Positions 8,267 through 16,683 are shown, counted from the stretch's first letter. The stretch: 45,119 bases of DNA from an uncultured Verrucomicrobiota bacterium (GCA_903838675.1 CAILZI010000203.1:1-45119); one strand, 5' to 3'. Notes: generated from the sequence alone by a model not told the origin. A program made the numbers and translations.

Positions 8267-8599
8267 TTATTTTGGGCCTGCAGAGGCTGTCGGATGATTG
8301 AGAAACGTGTTGAGGTGGACCTTTTTGCTCACTGGGGTTGTGACGGGAGCAGCTGTGCTGGTGGCACCCTCTGCGCTGGCCTTTTGGACAGGTGCGCTCG
8401 CCTGCTTAACGTCTGCACTTCCCTGCTGAACAGGTACACTGGCCTGCTGGGCAGGTGCTTTGGGTTCGGAGCGGGGGAAAATACTCGTGATCTGGCTAAG
8501 ATGCAGCGGGCGCTTGATCTTCGCTGGGGTCATGGGTGGTCCAGCCAGTGCCATGGAGGCAGAGGCCAGCAATGCGGCAAGCATGAGTTTCGTTTTCAT
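8267..8599 (-). CDS. Small secreted alanine/proline-rich protein, copy 1
   Basis: This 110-residue protein matches no family I recognise. It starts MKTKLMLAALLASASMALA, a clear Sec signal peptide. The mature part is low-complexity and basic/polar, with alternating Q-A-S-V-P-V-Q-type repeats (about 55-85), and it ends FLNHPTASAGPK. The ATG at 8599 was chosen over an upstream ATG at 8644 because the signal peptide begins there and the shorter paralogue at 8949-9146 starts at the same place. The two genes share signal peptide, C-terminus, leader and 3' hairpins. The product is probably periplasmic or surface-exposed, and its role is unknown. Confidence 0.65.
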   Translation of the reverse strand: MKTKLMLAALLASASMALAGPPMTPAKIKRPLHLSQITSIFPRSEPKAPAQQASVPVQQGSADVKQASAPVQKASAEGATSTAAPVTTPVSKKVHLNTFLNHPTASAGPK

Positions 8600-8853
8600 G
8601 GCTGATTGTAGGGTCGGGTTGTGTTGGCTGGATTTGAAGCTCATCCAGGAAAAGACTCCACGTTGATTAACGCGATGAGGCGCTCCTGAAGTTATTCAAT
8701 AAACGTAGTCAGAATCATCCCCATTGCAATGTTTGGGGGTGTGGAGGTTTCTGTCTGGCTCAGACCGGCCTGCATGCGCACTTACTTCCCATCTCCAACT
8801 TCGATGGCACTGACAGGGTAAAGCCAGATCGCAATCTTCATTCACTCAATGAT

Positions 8854-8881
8854 AAGGCCGCCGCCTTGCGGCGGCGGCCTT
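8854..8881 (-). terminator. Perfect 12-bp hairpin, terminator-like, of small-protein copy 2
   Basis: AAGGCCGCCGCC (8854-8865) pairs perfectly with 8870-8881 around a TTGC loop (GCAA on the minus strand). On the minus strand it is followed by only a short T-rich stretch (TTATCATT), so termination may be less efficient than at copy 1. It occupies the same place relative to its gene as the copy 1 terminator. Confidence 0.65.
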
Positions 8882-8893
8882 CTTGCTGTGTTG

Positions 8894-8938
8894 GGCTGCT
8901 CATGTGCAGCCTCTTCACACCAGCCAGACACCGGCTGG
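8894..8938. repeat. Paired hairpins downstream of small-protein copy 2
   Basis: GGCTGC/GCAGCC (8894-8899 with 8906-8911) is followed by CCAGCC/GGCTGG (8920-8925 with 8933-8938). These correspond to the hairpins at 8212-8256. Base changes in the first hairpin fall in its loop and leave the outer stem intact, which is consistent with selection on structure. Confidence 0.65.
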
Positions 8939-8948
8939 AAGGCACCTT

Positions 8949-9146
8949 TTATTTCGGGCCTGAGGCAGTATCTGGATGGTTGAGGAACGGTCCGGAAGAG
9001 GCTTTCTGGCCGACAGTGCCTGCGCTAGACCGCTGAGCAGACCGATTCAGCACAGGCCCTTTAGTCTGTGGGGTGGAGATGGCAGGTGTGGCCTGTGCCA
9101 GGGCAGCGGAGGCCAGTACAGCGGCAAGCATCAGTTTCGTTTTCAT
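8949..9146 (-). CDS. Small secreted protein, copy 2
   Basis: The product is 65 residues: a signal peptide MKTKLMLAAVLASAALAQA, then about 45 polar residues ending FLNHPDTASGPK. It is a paralogue of the 110-residue protein at 8267-8599. The signal peptide differs at few positions and the last twelve residues are nearly the same, but the repetitive middle is missing. The frame is open to 9401, but the upstream part has no match in copy 1, so the ATG at 9146 is preferred. The conserved C-terminal motif suggests a binding or anchoring function. The family is not recognised. Confidence 0.65.
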   Translation of the reverse strand: MKTKLMLAAVLASAALAQATPAISTPQTKGPVLNRSAQRSSAGTVGQKASSGPFLNHPDTASGPK

Positions 9147-9415
9147 GGCTGGTAATGATCGATGGTTGGTTTGGTTGGATTTGAATCTCATCCGGGAGAC
9201 GACCCTTGCGTTGGTTGTAGCGACGAAGCGTTCCTGGATTGTGCCTCTTAGAATGCTTAACTCATGCCAGCAGCGCGCAGCCGGGCTGGAACCCTTGATT
9301 TTGCTGGGCTCCAGAGGACTTGGGGTTTTTTCTACTGAGGCTTTGCTACCCCCTGATTGTAAAGTTTCAAAGCACCTCGTGTAAACTTCCAGAGCGTCCA
9401 CCAGATTCAGTGAGA

Positions 9416-10840
9416 CTACTTTTTGGTCCGCTTGGGCAGCAGATCATAGCGGTCCAGCTTCTCCCGCACTGTGACGCGAGAAACGCCGAGCCATTCAGCC
9501 ACCTGGCTTTGATTGCCAGCGGCCAGCCGCAGCGCGCTGGCATACAGCGACTGCTCCAGCGCCTCCACCGCCGCGTTCAGTGCGCCGCCAGGCAGCGTGC
9601 CCGCCTGCGCGGCATGAAGACTGGACTCCACCAGATCAGCGATCGTGCGCGCCTGGGATTCTGCCGGTGGTGCCTCCAGCAAGGTGCGAACCATCTCCGC
9701 CGAGATCGGGAATCCGCGAGCCTCGATGAGGAGAGTGCGCGACGCATTTTCCAATTCACGCACATTGCCCGACCACCGATGCTGCTTGAGCACCTCCAGT
9801 GCCTCGCGCTCAATGGCCGGCTCGGCAATGCCGAGCTGCGCCGCCACCTTGGCCAGAAAATGCCGGGTCAATGGCGTGATGTCCTCCACTCGTTCCCTCA
9901 GTGGTGGCAATCGCAGCACGGCACCATTCAGGCGGTAGAGCAGATCTTCGCGAAACTCACCCTTCTTGATCATTGCGGTCAGGTCACGGTGGGTCGCGGT
10001 GATGACGCGCACATCGAGCACCAGCTCCTGGCTGCCGCCTACGCGGCTGACACGCCGCTCCTGCAGCACGCGCAGCAGTTTCGCCTGCACCGGCGGGGGG
10101 ATGTCGCCAATCTCGTCCAAAAACAAGGTGCCGCCCTGCGCCTGCTCAAAGCGCCCGGCACGACGCGACACCGCATGGGTGAATGCGCCTTTCTCATGCC
10201 CGAACAGCTCGCTTTCGATCAGGTTCTCCGGAATCGCCGCACAGTTCACGGCCACAAACGGCTGGTCGGCGCGGCTGCTGTGCAGGTGCAGCGCGCGGGC
10301 GACGAGCTCCTTGCCCGTTCCCGTCTCCCCCAGAATCAGCACCGGCACCGGAGTGGCGGCATAGCTGCCCAGCTGCTTGAAGACCTCCTGCATCGCGCGG
10401 CTGCGGCCGATGAGCGCCGCCTTCCCGGCCTCACCTTCTCGCAGCGGCACCGGTCGGGCGGCGGCGTGAGTCATGTGCAGGGCTCGCTCAAGAACCCGCA
10501 GCATCTCAGGGGGATCAAACGGCTTTAGGAGGTAGTCGAATGCGCCCGCCTTCATCGACTCGATGGCGCGTTCGGTGGTGGTGAAGGCGGTCATCAGAAT
10601 CACCGGCATCCGTGGCTTCGCTGCGTGCAGCTGCTGCAGCACCTCCAGGCCGCCGATACCCGGCATGCGGATGTCGCAGATCACCACATCAAACGGCTCC
10701 GCCATGGCCATCTGGATTCCCGTGATTCCATCACTGGCGCGCTGCACCAGGTGCCCGCTCGTCTCCAGCACGGTGAGGAGCGACGACGCGAAATCGTCGT
10801 CATCATCGATCAGCAGCAGCCGTGCGCTGTGTTCAGACAT
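9416..10840 (-). CDS. Sigma-54-type NtrC-family response regulator
   Basis: The 474-residue cytosolic regulator has three parts: a receiver domain (1-120; acidic cluster D12-D16, phospho-acceptor D56 in VICDIRMPG), an AAA+ sigma-54 interaction domain (about 140-380) and a Fis-type helix-turn-helix (about 430-470, NQSQVAEWLGVSRVTVREKL). The AAA+ part has Walker A GETGTGKE (about 168-175) and Walker B GTLFLDEIGD. The L1 loop that contacts sigma-54 is normally GAFTGA but reads GAFTHA at 218-223, with His222 replacing glycine. The start ATG 10840 begins seven residues before the receiver strand. The partner histidine kinase gene lies 40 bases upstream on the same strand, so they form an operon. 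Target genes are not evident. Confidence 0.92.
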   Translation of the reverse strand: MSEHSARLLLIDDDDDFASSLLTVLETSGHLVQRASDGITGIQMAMAEPFDVVICDIRMPGIGGLEVLQQLHAAKPRMPVILMTAFTTTERAIESMKAGAFDYLLKPFDPPEMLRVLERALHMTHAAARPVPLREGEAGKAALIGRSRAMQEVFKQLGSYAATPVPVLILGETGTGKELVARALHLHSSRADQPFVAVNCAAIPENLIESELFGHEKGAFTHAVSRRAGRFEQAQGGTLFLDEIGDIPPPVQAKLLRVLQERRVSRVGGSQELVLDVRVITATHRDLTAMIKKGEFREDLLYRLNGAVLRLPPLRERVEDITPLTRHFLAKVAAQLGIAEPAIEREALEVLKQHRWSGNVRELENASRTLLIEARGFPISAEMVRTLLEAPPAESQARTIADLVESSLHAAQAGTLPGGALNAAVEALEQSLYASALRLAAGNQSQVAEWLGVSRVTVREKLDRYDLLPKRTKK

Positions 10841-10880
10841 GCGACATGGTGCTGCCGCCACCGCCATCATGCAAGCGCCT

Positions 10881-12209
10881 CTAAATTCGTGGCAGCCGGA
10901 TCTCAAAGCGGGTGCCTTCTGCCGAAGTCGAAGCCAGTACCAGATCACCCCCATGCCTGCGGGCGATGCTGCGGCTGATGGTCAGTCCAAGGCCGGTGCC
11001 ACCGCGCTTGAGCGTGGCAAAGGGCTTGAACAGCCGCTCCTGCAGATCTTCCGGCACACCGGGGCCGTTGTCCGTCACCGCCAGCACGATGCGGCGCTCC
11101 AGCGCCAGCGCCTCCAGCAGCACGCGCCCGTCCGCACGCCCGCCACAGGCTTCGGTCGCATTGCGGACGAGGTTCAGCAGCGCCTGCCTGAGCAGTTCAG
11201 GATCGGCATGAAAACGGGTGTCCTCCACCACGCCCAGCTCAAAACGCACCCCGCGCTGCTGCATCTCCGCCTGGTGGTCGTGATGAAACATATCCACCAG
11301 TTCTGCCAGCGAGCACGGGATGATGCGCGGCTCCGACGGACGGGCGTAAATCAAGAAATCACCCACGATGTGTTCCACCCGGTCCAGCTCGCGATTCATG
11401 CTGGCCACCTGCGCCGCCACTTTGGGCTGCAGTTCGGCGTCCACCAGCAGTCCCAGCGCGTAAGCACGGTTTTTCAGCGCGCCCACGGGATTGCGAATTT
11501 CGTGGGCCAGTCCGGCCGCGAGGCTGCTGAGGGAGGCCATCTCATCGCGGGCTGTTATCGCATGCTCCACCTGAGCCGCCTGCTCCTGCAGCGGACGGAA
11601 CCAGCCGCGATGGATCATCCACAGCAGCACTCCGAACAGCGGTGCCATCACCGCCGCCGCAGTCACTATCTGCCATTGCATCTCATTCATCGAGTCGCGC
11701 ATTTCACTCACCCGGTCCAGCAGGCGGAAACCGCAGGCATCCCGCAAAGCCTGAAGGTCACGCAGCAGTTCCCGGAACGGCTCGTCCACCCGCATGACGC
11801 CTACGAGCCGCTCCTTGTCAGGCAGCGCCAGCCACGACTGCACCTGCTCCCCGTAGATGCGCAGATCCTTCTGCACTTCCTCCAGAGAAGTGGCCGCTGC
11901 ACCTGTCAGCAACACGGGAGGGTGGAGGAAAAAAGCCTCATTGCGCGCAAACAGCACGGCGTACTGGTCCTGCTTCCCGACATTCACCTCACCGTCGCCC
12001 AGCCGCAGCGCAGCGCTGTGCAGGTCCAGCATCAATGCCGCTCCATCCCGGTGAAAGCGCAGACCGATCTCCTGCTCCTCATGGGCCAGCACCCGCAGCT
12101 GCTCCACCTCCCGCAGCCGCAGCACGATCAGCAGCATCAGGCACACCGCTGCCACCACCAGGCACAGCGCCAGCGCCACAGCGGCTTGTTTCCATGAGGA
12201 AATCGTCAT
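10881..12209 (-). CDS. Membrane sensor histidine kinase
   Basis: The 442-residue protein has an N-terminal TM helix (about 8-31), a roughly 140-residue extracytoplasmic sensor region (about 32-170) that I do not recognise, and TM2 (about 173-196). A dimerisation/phospho-acceptor domain with H236 in HEIRNPVG follows, then a HATPase domain (N-box LVRNATEACGG, G1 DNGPGVPE, G2 GGTGLGLTISRSI). It should autophosphorylate at H236 and pass the phosphate to D56 of the NtrC-type regulator encoded 40 bases downstream. There is no HAMP or PAS domain between TM2 and the catalytic part, so the signal is probably sensed outside the membrane. The gene is divergent from the DUF2851 gene. Confidence 0.92.
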   Translation of the reverse strand: MTISSWKQAAVALALCLVVAAVCLMLLIVLRLREVEQLRVLAHEEQEIGLRFHRDGAALMLDLHSAALRLGDGEVNVGKQDQYAVLFARNEAFFLHPPVLLTGAAATSLEEVQKDLRIYGEQVQSWLALPDKERLVGVMRVDEPFRELLRDLQALRDACGFRLLDRVSEMRDSMNEMQWQIVTAAAVMAPLFGVLLWMIHRGWFRPLQEQAAQVEHAITARDEMASLSSLAAGLAHEIRNPVGALKNRAYALGLLVDAELQPKVAAQVASMNRELDRVEHIVGDFLIYARPSEPRIIPCSLAELVDMFHHDHQAEMQQRGVRFELGVVEDTRFHADPELLRQALLNLVRNATEACGGRADGRVLLEALALERRIVLAVTDNGPGVPEDLQERLFKPFATLKRGGTGLGLTISRSIARRHGGDLVLASTSAEGTRFEIRLPRI

Positions 12210-12352
12210 ACCGCAACTATACGCACAGGATGCGATGGATTCACATTCATCCTGCAGGGTTGCCTGCCGGCTCTCAATTACCCTAGGATTAAATCATAAA
12301 TCCAGTGGCAATCTGCTCCAAATCATCCTTGGTGCACTCCTTATCAATCGTC

Positions 12353-13753
12353 ATGACGCCGCTCCCGCTCGCCGACCACTACGCACGTTTTCGCGACGCC
12401 GTGTTTTCCAGCGTTGCCGAGGCTCTGCCCGGTTTTGCCGAGCCCATGACGGAGATGGAACTGCAAAGCCTCTGGTTCTCCGGTGCCTTTGGCAGTGAGT
12501 TCACCACCACAGATGGCAAGGTCGTACGAATCGCTGATTTCGGTGTGTGGAATTCCGGTGCGGGTCCGGACTTCAACGGCTGCGCCATCGTGATCGACGG
12601 ACAAACCCTGCGTGGTGACATTGAACTGGATCCCGATGCCCGTGACTGGGAACGGCACACGCATGGCGCGAACTCAAACTTCAACCGCGTGGTGCTGCAC
12701 CTCTTTCTGCATGCGCCGGAGGAACGTTTCTACACGCGCACCAGCGAGCACCACGCTGTGCCGCAGGTGCTGCTGCACGCCGGCATGCTGCCGGAGGGCA
12801 TCAAGCCAAAGCGCCACCTCGCCTCCGCAAGACTGGGCCGCTGCGCCGTCCCACTTCGCGAAATGGATGCCGCACGAGTGCAGTCCATCATCGAATCCGC
12901 CGCACAGCATCGCCTTGAGCTCAAATCGAAGCGTCTGCATCGCAGCGTGGCCGCACAAGGACGTGAGCAGGCAATCTATCAGGCGCTGGCTCAGACGCTG
13001 GGCTATCGCAAAAACCAGCAGCCCTTCGCCATTCTCTCCCAGCGGCTGCCGTTGAAAAAAATCACCCAGCTTGATGCAGCGAAGCGCGAAGCCTTGCTCT
13101 TTGGTGTTTCAGGCTTCCTCGAAAGCGTACGAAGTGACGACACCGAGCCTGCCACGCGCTCCTACCTGCGCCAGCTCTGGAGCGAATGGTGGAAGCTGCG
13201 CAGTGGCGTGGGACGCTGGCTGGATGACCGCCAGCTGCTGCGTTGGAAGCTCAACGCCATCCGCCCGGGCAATCATCCGCAACGGCGGCTCGGATCGCTC
13301 GCTGCTCTGCTGCGCTCCTGGTCGTCAATCGTCACGCCGCTCGCCGATGCCACCCGCTGGAGCCAGGCCTCATGGCGCGAGTCCCTGCTCGACCTCACGC
13401 ATGATTTTTGGACCACCCACTACACACTGCTCGCTGAGGCGGCCAAGAAACCGGTCGCTTTGATTGGTGAGTCACGGGTGCAGGAGATGCTCGCCAATGT
13501 CGCCTACCCGCTGCTGGTGCCTGAGCGCACACGCCTGTGGGCTGAATACCTCGAGCTCCCCGCCATGCTGGATAATCAAAAGGTGCGCATCGCAGTGCTG
13601 CGGCTCTTTGGCGATGACCCGCGGAGTCGCGACTTCACCAAGAAACTGCACCACCAGCAGGGCTTGTTGCAAATCTATGAAGATTTCTGCCTCGAAGACG
13701 ACTCCGCCTGCGCCGACTGCCCTTTTCCGGAAAGATTGAAGGAGTGGAGCTGA
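12353..13753 (+). CDS. DUF2851 family protein
   Basis: The 466-residue soluble protein matches DUF2851 (PF11013), a conserved family of unknown function seen in Bacteroidota and Verrucomicrobiota. Landmarks are LQSLWFSGAFG, VRIADFGVWNSGAGPDFNGCAIVIDG, the acidic RGDIELDPDARDWERHTHGANSNFNRVVLHLFLH segment (about 80-117), and a C-terminal cysteine set CLEDDSACADCPFPERL (about 448-464). The GD-E-hhhh-x-W-x-x-H-x-H-d-x-N pattern looks like a metal or nuclease-type active site, but no reaction is established. Start ATG 12353 was preferred to a longer frame from 12305, whose extra residues are unlike the family. The gene lies 143 bases from the divergent kinase gene and 25 bases before the PL10-like gene. 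Confidence 0.85.
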   Translation: MTPLPLADHYARFRDAVFSSVAEALPGFAEPMTEMELQSLWFSGAFGSEFTTTDGKVVRIADFGVWNSGAGPDFNGCAIVIDGQTLRGDIELDPDARDWERHTHGANSNFNRVVLHLFLHAPEERFYTRTSEHHAVPQVLLHAGMLPEGIKPKRHLASARLGRCAVPLREMDAARVQSIIESAAQHRLELKSKRLHRSVAAQGREQAIYQALAQTLGYRKNQQPFAILSQRLPLKKITQLDAAKREALLFGVSGFLESVRSDDTEPATRSYLRQLWSEWWKLRSGVGRWLDDRQLLRWKLNAIRPGNHPQRRLGSLAALLRSWSSIVTPLADATRWSQASWRESLLDLTHDFWTTHYTLLAEAAKKPVALIGESRVQEMLANVAYPLLVPERTRLWAEYLELPAMLDNQKVRIAVLRLFGDDPRSRDFTKKLHHQQGLLQIYEDFCLEDDSACADCPFPERLKEWS

Positions 13754-13778
13754 CGCCAACGTTTTTGGCTTCCCAACC

Positions 13779-15200
13779 ATGCGTTCGCTTCTCCTCCTCG
13801 CGCTCTCCTCGTCATTCGCCCTCGCTGCAGACCGGCCTGATCCTGCTGTCGTCACAGCAGCTATGCAGAAGGCGGTCACTTACGCTCACACGCATCTGGC
13901 CCGCGAAGGCGGCTATGCCTCCTCGTATGACAAAGACGGCAAGATCGGCGAAGTCGAGCACGCCAAATCGCCCACAATCATATCCATCCAGCCGCCCGGC
14001 ACCACGACGATGGGACTGGCGATGTTGAAGGCTTATCAGGCCACGGGTGATGACGTTTTCCTCACCGCGGCCAAAGACGCCGCAAAAGCACTGCTCAAAT
14101 GCCAGCTCGCCTCCGGTGGTTGGAGCAGTGATTTCGATTTCGACCGTGAGAAAGCCAAAAAAAGCTACCTCCGCAGCGACCTCGACGCTGGCGACAAAAC
14201 CGTCGGTAAACGCCACAACTACTCCACCCTCGACGACAACAAGACCGAGTCCGCGCTGCTCTTTCTCCTCGAAATGGTCCACGAACCGGCCTGCAAAGAC
14301 GATGCCGAATTGAAGCGCTGCACGAAGTTTGCCTTCGACTCCCTTCTCGCCGCCCAGGCCCCTGTCGGCGCCTGGCCCCAGCAGTTCAACGGCCCTGCCG
14401 ATCCCACCGCACCCGTTCTCAAAGCCAGCTATCCCGCCGAATGGTCACGCACATGGGTCAAGACCAGCTACGAGCATGATTACACGCTCAACGACGACAA
14501 CCTCCAGCAGGTCGCCCGGGTGCTCTTTCGCGCTTACGATCTCGAAAAGGACGAGCGCTATCTCGCTGCCTTGAAAAAACTCGGTGAGTTCTTCCTGCTG
14601 GCGCAGATGCCTGAGCCGCAGCCCGTCTGGGCGCAGCAGTACGACCGCGACATGCACCCAGTCTGGGCGCGCAAGTTCGAGCCGCCCTCAGTCACCGGCT
14701 ACGAAAGCCTCGGTGCCATGGAGGTGCTCCACCAGCTCTGGGTGCTCACCGGAGATGACAAATACCTCCGCCCCCTCCAGCCAGCCCTCTCATGGTTCGA
14801 ACGCTCCAAGCTGGCCGACGGCACGCACGCGCGCTTCTACGAACTTCAAACCAACAAGCCCTTGTTCTTCGTCAAGGACACCTACGAGCTGACCTATGAC
14901 AGCAGCAACATTCCCACCCATTACTCCTTCACAGACATGGTGCAGGACAACGTCGACGACTTTAAAAAGAAGCTCGCCAAAGGCCGTGAAGAACTGCAGC
15001 AAAACCTCGCCGGACCCCAGACCCCCAAGGAATGGAAAAGCAGGGCGAATGGATTCATTGGCAAGGTCCAAAAAGCCATCAGCTCCCTCGACAGCGAAGG
15101 CCGCTGGATCAAGGACGACGCCATCGACTGCGCTGAATTTTCCAAACACCTGACGGCGATGGCCGCCTACGTCGAAGCACGGAGAAAGAGCGGGGAGTAG
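13779..15200 (+). CDS. Secreted pectate lyase family 10 (PL10)-like protein
   Basis: The product is 473 residues with a signal peptide (MRSLLLLALSSSFALAA). The mature part resembles family 10 pectate lyases (PF09492), alpha-toroid enzymes that cleave polygalacturonate by beta-elimination. It has LKCQLASGGWSSDF, PVGAWPQQF, YTLNDDNLQQVARVLFRAYDL, a WAQQYDRDMHPVWARKFEPPSVTGYES block (about 285-312; this is the most diagnostic part and carries the conserved W-A-R-x-F-E-P) and WFERSKLADG. A C-terminal extension of about 80 residues (from about 390) is lysine/glutamate-rich and helical. Catalysis was not verified residue by residue. Together with the GH62-like gene it indicates pectin and arabinan breakdown outside the cytoplasm. 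Confidence 0.75.
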   Translation: MRSLLLLALSSSFALAADRPDPAVVTAAMQKAVTYAHTHLAREGGYASSYDKDGKIGEVEHAKSPTIISIQPPGTTTMGLAMLKAYQATGDDVFLTAAKDAAKALLKCQLASGGWSSDFDFDREKAKKSYLRSDLDAGDKTVGKRHNYSTLDDNKTESALLFLLEMVHEPACKDDAELKRCTKFAFDSLLAAQAPVGAWPQQFNGPADPTAPVLKASYPAEWSRTWVKTSYEHDYTLNDDNLQQVARVLFRAYDLEKDERYLAALKKLGEFFLLAQMPEPQPVWAQQYDRDMHPVWARKFEPPSVTGYESLGAMEVLHQLWVLTGDDKYLRPLQPALSWFERSKLADGTHARFYELQTNKPLFFVKDTYELTYDSSNIPTHYSFTDMVQDNVDDFKKKLAKGREELQQNLAGPQTPKEWKSRANGFIGKVQKAISSLDSEGRWIKDDAIDCAEFSKHLTAMAAYVEARRKSGE

Positions 15201-15215
15201 CCTGCTGCCAGGGCC

Positions 15216-15950
15216 TTACTTCTTTGCCACCACAAACGCGCTCATCACCAGGCCAATGATCACACCCACTGCCGTGATGAGCCAGAAGTTCGTCGGCGTG
15301 TCGGCCACATCCGCCCGCACATACATGCTGAACAAGCCCGAAAGTGCGGTAAGCGGCAAAAACAGCGCGGCCATCACGTTCAAGCGATGCGAGGTGTTCG
15401 CCATGATCTTCGCGCTTTGCGCCTGCGCTTCGGCCTGTTTCGCCACGGTGAAGTTCAGTCCAAACTGAGCATCTTGCAGCAGCAGTTCGGCGGTGCGCTC
15501 CACACTCGCGGCCTGATCTCGCAGATTGATCAAATCGCGGTCCGCTTTGACGAAGTCACGCGCCTGCTGCAGCGCACGATGCAGGCCGCGCGAACTGCGC
15601 AGCACGGGAGCGATGGCTTCGAGCGCCTTGTGGTATTCTGCGGCTGTTTGTGCGGCGTGCTCCTCCTTGTCGAGTTCCTCCAACCTCGCCACATAAGCCG
15701 TCAGGTGATTTTGCAGCGCAAGACTGCCTCCATTGTCCGGGCTGGATTTCCAAGCACCATCCGGCTGCCGCCAAAACAATGCTGGCCGCCGGATTATATC
15801 ATCAGGTCCAGGCAGCTGGTGAAGAATGATGAGCAGGTGCTCCTCCTCAAAGATCGCACGCTGCGTACCTGCTTCACGCCCGACCCGGTTGCGGATGGCC
15901 TCCGGAATGGTGGCCCAAAGTTTAGGAATGATTTGAATGTCTGGTTTCAT
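15216..15950 (-). CDS. CorA-like two-TM membrane protein
   Basis: The 244-residue protein has a soluble, mostly helical N-terminal two-thirds (coiled-coil-rich about 75-185) and two C-terminal TM helices (about 192-213 and 222-240). This is the layout of CorA/MIT-family Mg2+ channels. At the end of TM1, where CorA has the invariant G-M-N loop, this protein has L-T-A-L-S-G-L-F-S-M-Y-V, so GMN is replaced by S-M-Y. It may transport a different ion, or may have lost transport and kept a sensory or structural role (inference). It is convergent with the pectate-lyase-like gene, 15 bases apart, with no clear terminator between them. Confidence 0.7.
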   Translation of the reverse strand: MKPDIQIIPKLWATIPEAIRNRVGREAGTQRAIFEEEHLLIILHQLPGPDDIIRRPALFWRQPDGAWKSSPDNGGSLALQNHLTAYVARLEELDKEEHAAQTAAEYHKALEAIAPVLRSSRGLHRALQQARDFVKADRDLINLRDQAASVERTAELLLQDAQFGLNFTVAKQAEAQAQSAKIMANTSHRLNVMAALFLPLTALSGLFSMYVRADVADTPTNFWLITAVGVIIGLVMSAFVVAKK

Positions 15951-16109
15951 GATTGGGAATAAAATTCACTCCCGCTGCTATCAGAGCAGATGCGCGTGAA
16001 ACGGGCGATTGGAAAATGCAGGGGCGTTTGTCAGCGACCGGAAGAATCGGCGAGGTTCCCTTAGGTCCCACAAATTTGACAATCTTGAGGACATCACGCA
16101 TTGTTAACC

Positions 16110-16379
16110 ATGGCAGCTGGCGTCAATGTTCGATTCGCAGGGGAGCTTCAGGGCTTCATCCAGCAGCGTGTTCTAAAATCGGGCCTTTACAGTTCGACTA
16201 GCGAGTACATCCGCGACCTAGTCCGCCGTGATTACGAGCAGGAGGAGAAACGAAAATGGGCCTGGCTCAGAAATGAATTGAGTGCAGGTGCCGAAGCTGC
16301 TGAATCAGAGTTTGTGGCTCTGGACGCGGAGGATTTGATCGCAAAGGCCAGGAAACGCAAAAAGGCACATGCCCGCTAA
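16110..16379 (+). CDS. parD: ParD-like ribbon-helix-helix antitoxin
   Basis: The 89-residue protein begins with a beta strand (VNVRFAGELQGFIQQRV) followed by GLYSSTSEYIRDLVRRDYE. This is the signature of ParD/CopG-type DNA-binding antitoxins (PF03693). Its charged C-terminal tail (about 50-89) should wrap the toxin. It overlaps the downstream parE-like gene by 11 bases, the usual antitoxin-first arrangement, and probably represses its own promoter. A TTGACA at 16076-16081 could be a -35 box, but no good -10 follows at the proper spacing. The ATG at 16110 was chosen over a TTG at 16101 because it gives the usual short N-terminus. Confidence 0.85.
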   Translation: MAAGVNVRFAGELQGFIQQRVLKSGLYSSTSEYIRDLVRRDYEQEEKRKWAWLRNELSAGAEAAESEFVALDAEDLIAKARKRKKAHAR

Positions 16380-16683
16380 GATCTATCCGGCCGCTCAGGA
16401 GCGGATCCTGGAGATCTGGGATTACACAGAGCGGAAGTGGAATGACAAGCAGGCCGATGCCTATGTGCGCGAACTCATCGCCGAGATTGAGACCGTCGCG
16501 GGTCAACGGCACCGCTGGAGGCCTGTGCTGGATGAGGCCTTGAAAGGCGTTTATTTCTTCCGCCATCGCCATCACTACATTTTCTTCCGCGAGCTCTCCA
16601 AAAGGCGGCTCGGAGTCATCAGCGTGCTGCATGAGACGATGGACATCCCGGCCCGGCTGCGTGAGGATTCGGAACGCGGATGA
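16369..16683 (+). CDS. parE: ParE/RelE-superfamily toxin
   Basis: The 104-residue protein has a ParE pattern: PAAQERILEIWDYTERKW (N-terminal helix pair), then RWRPVLDEALKGVYFFRHRHHYIFFREL and the terminal strand LGVISVLHETMDIPARL. ParE toxins poison DNA gyrase, while RelE relatives cleave mRNA. The tryptophan-rich DYTERKW and the V-L-H-x-x-M-D ending favour ParE. It is translated from an ATG inside the last codons of the antitoxin gene. The pair sits between a CorA-like gene and murC-murB with no integrase or repeats nearby, so it is a stand-alone chromosomal module. Confidence 0.85.
   Translation: MPAKIYPAAQERILEIWDYTERKWNDKQADAYVRELIAEIETVAGQRHRWRPVLDEALKGVYFFRHRHHYIFFRELSKRRLGVISVLHETMDIPARLREDSERG

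Larger units (their letters stand above)
8174..8660 (-). repeat. Tandem gene duplication, copy 1
   Basis: This segment contains, on the minus strand, a conserved leader (about 8600-8660, sharing TTGG-TGGATTTGAA-CTCATCC when read on the plus strand), a small secreted-protein gene and three 3' hairpins. The same elements recur in the same order at 8856-9206. Similarity is strongest in the leader, the signal-peptide codons, the last ten codons and the hairpins. The middle of the gene has diverged and differs in length. Confidence 0.75.
8856..9206 (-). repeat. Tandem gene duplication, copy 2
   Basis: This is the second copy of the leader, small-gene and three-hairpin unit seen at 8174-8660. The gene body is shorter (65 against 110 codons), mainly through loss or gain of the repetitive middle. 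Between the copies, about 8661-8853 has no supported gene. It should contain the promoter of copy 1, but no convincing -35/-10 pair was identified. Confidence 0.75.

Noticed and set aside
8169..8938. CRISPR-like or REP array
   Set aside because: The hairpins occur as two gene-linked sets and not as regularly spaced direct repeats with spacers.
16076..16106. TTGACA box before parD as a sigma-70 promoter
   Set aside because: No hexamer close to TATAAT occurs at 16-18 bases. It is mentioned in the parD entry but not called as a promoter.
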